Shown here: piece by piece, positions 6,798 to 8,954 of the stretch
How the letters are laid out: the number at the start of each line of letters is the position of its first letter
How positions within the stretch are numbered: the stretch's first letter is position 1
NCBI GenBank assembly: GCA_023250775.1
Contig: JAHFAA010000137.1
Location: 1 to 8,954, forward strand
From: Bdellovibrionales bacterium
Lineage (GTDB): Bacteria; Bdellovibrionota; Bacteriovoracia; Bacteriovoracales; Bacteriovoracaceae
Length of the DNA: 8,954 bases
Reading direction: 5' to 3'
Notes under the pieces: model-generated
Told to the model about the DNA's origin: nothing
Seen by the model: only the letters and a program-made list of their open reading frames with translations
The model's database searches: none
Made by a program: the position numbers and the translations under genes

Positions 6798-7127
6798 TCA
6801 CGGCCCGACACAATTCACACAAGTGGTAGCATAGGGCAAGGCGAGCAGCCGCTTTTCACTAATCTGCGCTTGGCACATCTGGCAAAGGCCGTATTCTTTA
6901 TCCTTGATCCGTTTAAGGGCAGCATCAATCTGCAGAAGTTCTTTGCGCTCGAGAGCATCCAGCTGGTCAACTACCTCGGAATTTTCCAACATAGTTGCCT
7001 GTTCTTCAAAATCAGGATCGAGAGGCCCATCTCTTCGAGTTTTATCCTTTTCGAGCTTCTTAACGCGATCTAAGAGTTCGATTTTCTTTTTCTTCAAGAG
7101 TTGCTCAAGCTTAACGATATTCAACAT
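6798..7127 (-). CDS. DksA/TraR-type C4 zinc-finger protein, 109 residues
   Basis: The N-terminus is a charged coiled coil (about 1-75), followed by a C4 zinc finger CQMC (Cys82, Cys85) and CVNC (Cys103, Cys106). The 17-residue spacing between pairs is the same as in DksA. DksA-type proteins insert the coiled coil into the RNA polymerase secondary channel and adjust initiation, often with ppGpp. Aligned back from the zinc finger, the DksA tip motif D-x-x-D-x-A is matched here by D39-x-x-E42-x-A44, a conservative variant. The protein ends three residues after the last cysteine, shorter than DksA, so it is better called a DksA/TraR family member than DksA. GGGAG lies about seven bases before ATG 7127. 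It is 99 bases upstream of the ATP-grasp gene on the same strand; co-transcription is possible but not shown. Confidence 0.82.
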   Translation of the reverse strand: MLNIVKLEQLLKKKKIELLDRVKKLEKDKTRRDGPLDPDFEEQATMLENSEVVDQLDALERKELLQIDAALKRIKDKEYGLCQMCQAQISEKRLLALPYATTCVNCVGP

Positions 7128-7160
7128 GGTGAACTCCCAAGGTGGCTAGTTGCATGACAA

Positions 7161-7178
7161 AGGTCAGTTGAATGACCT
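7161..7178. repeat. 6-bp inverted repeat upstream of the zinc-finger gene
   Basis: AGGTCA (7161-7166) and TGACCT (7173-7178) are perfect inverted repeats around GTTGAA. They lie 33 bases before the zinc-finger start and about 33 bases past the radical SAM stop. They could be an operator or a weak terminator stem; only TTTG follows on the minus strand. Confidence 0.4.
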
Positions 7179-7189
7179 ATTTCTCACTA

Positions 7190-7222
7190 AAACAATAAAG
7201 CAAAAGGGCCCTTATGATAAGG
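7190..7222 (-). terminator. possible weak terminator overlapping the radical SAM stop
   Basis: CCTTAT-G-ATAAGG (7210-7222) is an inverted repeat spanning the radical SAM stop codon, and it overlaps the palindrome AAGGGCCCTT (7204-7213). On the minus strand T-rich sequence (TTTTGCTTTATTG) follows. The stems are short and compete with each other, so termination may be partial. Confidence 0.3.
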
Positions 7223-8870
7223 AAATTGTTCTGCCATTTAACGTCTTAATAAACATGAGCTGTTGCCAAACCTGCTGAAAAAGTTGCACCTTAAATTTTT
7301 GATTGTGTATTTTCCCGCTGCTGGTTGCAAAATAAAGAACCTCGTCTTGCAATAAATCATTTAGTAATTCAAAACCAAGGTGAGTACGCTGATTTGAGGC
7401 AAGTTGTGCATCATTGGACTTTAAAACTTGCGAGATCTTCATATCCACGGTTAAAGAAAGGCCCTTTAAAAAATTTATAATCCTGGTGGTGATAAAGAGA
7501 GTGTAAATTTCATCCCGAGAAATGGTCGTCGCAATCGCCATGGCACTTAAACGCGACCGGACATAATCCTCTTCGTGCAAAGTAGGAAAATCGGCGGCAA
7601 TCGGCGATCCAGGTGTCAGATAAAAGTTTGAGGCCCCAAGGAGCACTGGATATCGCGCGTGAAAGCAGAGTGTTTGAACCATGCTTGCCAAGGATTCGCC
7701 CGGCAGTCCTAAAATTTGATACGAAATAACTTTGAGCCCAAGGCGAAAGGCCGTCTCAATAACAGTACTATATTGGGTTACAGTATGAGGACGTTTGGTG
7801 CTTGCCCGCATCGATTCATCAGAGGTCACGAGAGATAAATTGAGCTGGGTAAAACCGGCCCGTTTCATCAGCACGAGCAATTCTTCATCTAGACTCAAAT
7901 AACTCAAGCCATTCATGGCGACGAATTCCATCGCCCCCTCAGGAAAACGCGTAATCAATCGTTTCATGAGATGCTTCATCTCATCTTTAAAAAAAGTTAA
8001 GTTGTCATCCTCAAAGTCGATAATGCGAAATCCTTGAGTATATCGCAGTTCAATTTCTTCCATGATCGAATCCAACGAACGCCTCCGATAGGAGAGGCCA
8101 AACGTCGTGTGCACAGAACAAAATGAACAATGATGAGGACAGCCACGCGAGGTGAGCATAAAGGTCAAGGGCCGAGTCCCCAGCCTATATTTTTCAAGAG
8201 AGAAATCATTCAACGATGGGAAGGGAATTTCAGCAAGAGCAAAATTTTCTTTGGCAGGATTCAACTTCAAAGCATCATTTTCGCGATATCCAAGAGATGA
8301 CACCTCCGCGAGCTTACGCCGTCCATAGGCCCACTCCACCCACTCAACGATAGCGCGCTCGCCTTCGCCATAGATGATAAAATCCACACAGGGATCATGA
8401 AGCATTTCCAATTTTACGGCACTAACATGAGCACCTCCCAAAATCACCGGAACCTGTTGGCCAAGAGTTTCTTTGACGATCTTGGCAACTTCGATGGCCT
8501 GGCGGAAATAGGGAGTAAAATTACAGGAAATGCCCACAACATCCGGCGAGATTTTCTTAATGTCTTCGGCGATCGTGGCGGCACTTGCCCCAAAACGAAA
8601 ATAGTGAGTAAAAGTACAAAAGGGAGATTGATCGCCGGCAATATAGTAGTCTTTTAAATATTTCAATTCTCGCGGAAGAGAAGTCATCTTTCGGCCATGA
8701 CCGGCATGATAGTCACGTAATTCCACCTCCACCTCAGGATGAAATTGATTTAAAACGCCTTTCAAATAGGCCAGCCCCATGGGAAAAAGGCGGATATCAG
8801 TATCGTAATAATCCTCCACAGGTGGTTGGATAAAGAGTATCTTCATTTTATTACTATTCAGCGTTATCAT
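7212..8870 (-). CDS. B12-binding-type radical SAM protein of unknown substrate
   Basis: From ATG 8870 the protein has 552 residues. An N-terminal cobalamin-binding-like Rossmann domain (about 9-185) starts MKILFIQPP and shows FPMGLAYLKGVL, DVVGISCNFTP, VILGGAH (142-148) and YGEGE (167-171). The radical SAM core follows, with CPHHCSFC (Cys244, Cys248, Cys251) for the 4Fe-4S cluster, then FEDDN (286-290) and YQILGLPGES (384-393). The helical C-terminal tail is unassigned. The classical DxHxxG cobalamin motif is not evident, as is common in B12 radical SAM methylases. Members methylate or rearrange unreactive carbons in small molecules, lipids or peptides; the substrate here is unknown. The start is ambiguous: ATG 8870 has a weak GAGA upstream, whereas ATG 8846 (MKILF) matches the family N-terminus better but has no clear ribosome binding site. 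It is divergent from the gene at 8881 and 84 bases upstream of the zinc-finger gene. Confidence 0.88.
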   Translation of the reverse strand: MITLNSNKMKILFIQPPVEDYYDTDIRLFPMGLAYLKGVLNQFHPEVEVELRDYHAGHGRKMTSLPRELKYLKDYYIAGDQSPFCTFTHYFRFGASAATIAEDIKKISPDVVGISCNFTPYFRQAIEVAKIVKETLGQQVPVILGGAHVSAVKLEMLHDPCVDFIIYGEGERAIVEWVEWAYGRRKLAEVSSLGYRENDALKLNPAKENFALAEIPFPSLNDFSLEKYRLGTRPLTFMLTSRGCPHHCSFCSVHTTFGLSYRRRSLDSIMEEIELRYTQGFRIIDFEDDNLTFFKDEMKHLMKRLITRFPEGAMEFVAMNGLSYLSLDEELLVLMKRAGFTQLNLSLVTSDESMRASTKRPHTVTQYSTVIETAFRLGLKVISYQILGLPGESLASMVQTLCFHARYPVLLGASNFYLTPGSPIAADFPTLHEEDYVRSRLSAMAIATTISRDEIYTLFITTRIINFLKGLSLTVDMKISQVLKSNDAQLASNQRTHLGFELLNDLLQDEVLYFATSSGKIHNQKFKVQLFQQVWQQLMFIKTLNGRTISLS

Positions 8871-8880
8871 ACGTATCTCT
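8865..8880. promoter_or_regulatory. compact divergent start region with ATACGTAT palindrome
   Basis: Only ten bases separate ATG 8870 (minus) from ATG 8881 (plus). The 8-bp palindrome ATACGTAT (8869-8876) lies between and into them. TATCAT at 8865-8870 could be a plus-strand -10 box, which would leave an almost leaderless mRNA for the right-hand gene, since no Shine-Dalgarno precedes 8881. No convincing -35 is seen, so this is tentative. Confidence 0.25.
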
Positions 8881-8954
8881 ATGTCTTATCAACATACAAG
8901 CAAAGATTATCTTTGTCCCTACTTTGAAAGCAATCAGTGCCGCTCGTGCAGCTT
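8881..8954 (+). CDS. start of an RlmC/RumB-like 23S rRNA (uracil-5-)-methyltransferase, 3'-truncated by window edge
   Basis: Only 24 full codons are visible from ATG 8881. The residues LCPYFESNQCRSCS closely resemble the N-terminus of E. coli RlmC as I recall it (a Cys, then Y/F, then C-R-S-C), whose cysteines bind a 4Fe-4S cluster. RlmC methylates U747 of 23S rRNA using SAM. The catalytic domain lies outside the window, so a related TrmA/RlmD-type enzyme or an unrelated cysteine-rich protein remains possible. The start lacks a ribosome binding site; the next in-frame Met is not visible. Confidence 0.5.
   Translation, partial: MSYQHTSKDYLCPYFESNQCRSCS

Overview
The window comes from a bacterial chromosome with moderate, slightly AT-leaning base composition and tightly packed genes. 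LeuRS is of the bacterial type. A secreted M64-like metallopeptidase, a DksA/TraR-type zinc finger, a B12-type radical SAM protein and an RLAN/GCS2 ligase pair together would suit a predatory or environmental proteobacterial relative such as Bdellovibrionota/Oligoflexia. That placement is inference; no rRNA or tRNA is present to anchor it.

Plus strand, left part (1-4015): the 3' part of a metallopeptidase gene (HExxH plus a downstream DEY) enters from the left edge. An intergenic stretch with hairpins follows. Next is a 68-codon ORF with a very strong ribosome binding site and a perfect 20-bp palindrome over a leucine-rich segment, and then a complete leuS (leucyl-tRNA synthetase) starting at a GTG.

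Minus strand, right part (4012-8870): four genes read leftward. In transcription order they are a cobalamin-binding-type radical SAM protein, a short DksA/TraR-type C4 zinc-finger protein, an RLAN-type RimK-like ATP-grasp ligase and a GCS2-family (glutamate-cysteine-ligase-like) amidoligase. The last two overlap by ATGA, which implies translational coupling and joint function. leuS and the GCS2 gene converge so closely that one TTAA supplies both stop codons, and a 12-bp hairpin lies just beyond.

Right edge (8881-8954): a plus-strand gene diverges from the radical SAM gene. Its first residues (C-P-Y-F-E-x4-C-R-S-C) resemble the N-terminal Fe-S region of RlmC-type 23S rRNA uracil-5-methyltransferases.

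The most interesting element is the RLAN ATP-grasp + GCS2 pair. It is a two-ligase module that probably makes a glutathione-like or peptide-modifying amide bond whose substrate is not known to me. The zinc-finger and radical SAM genes lie upstream on the same strand and may or may not belong to it. A second candidate is the small leucine-rich ORF with its palindrome immediately ahead of leuS, which could be a leader regulating leuS or an independent small protein. No IS element, CRISPR array, tRNA or rRNA was recognised. No gene-free gap exceeds 300 bases; the largest is 1096-1240.
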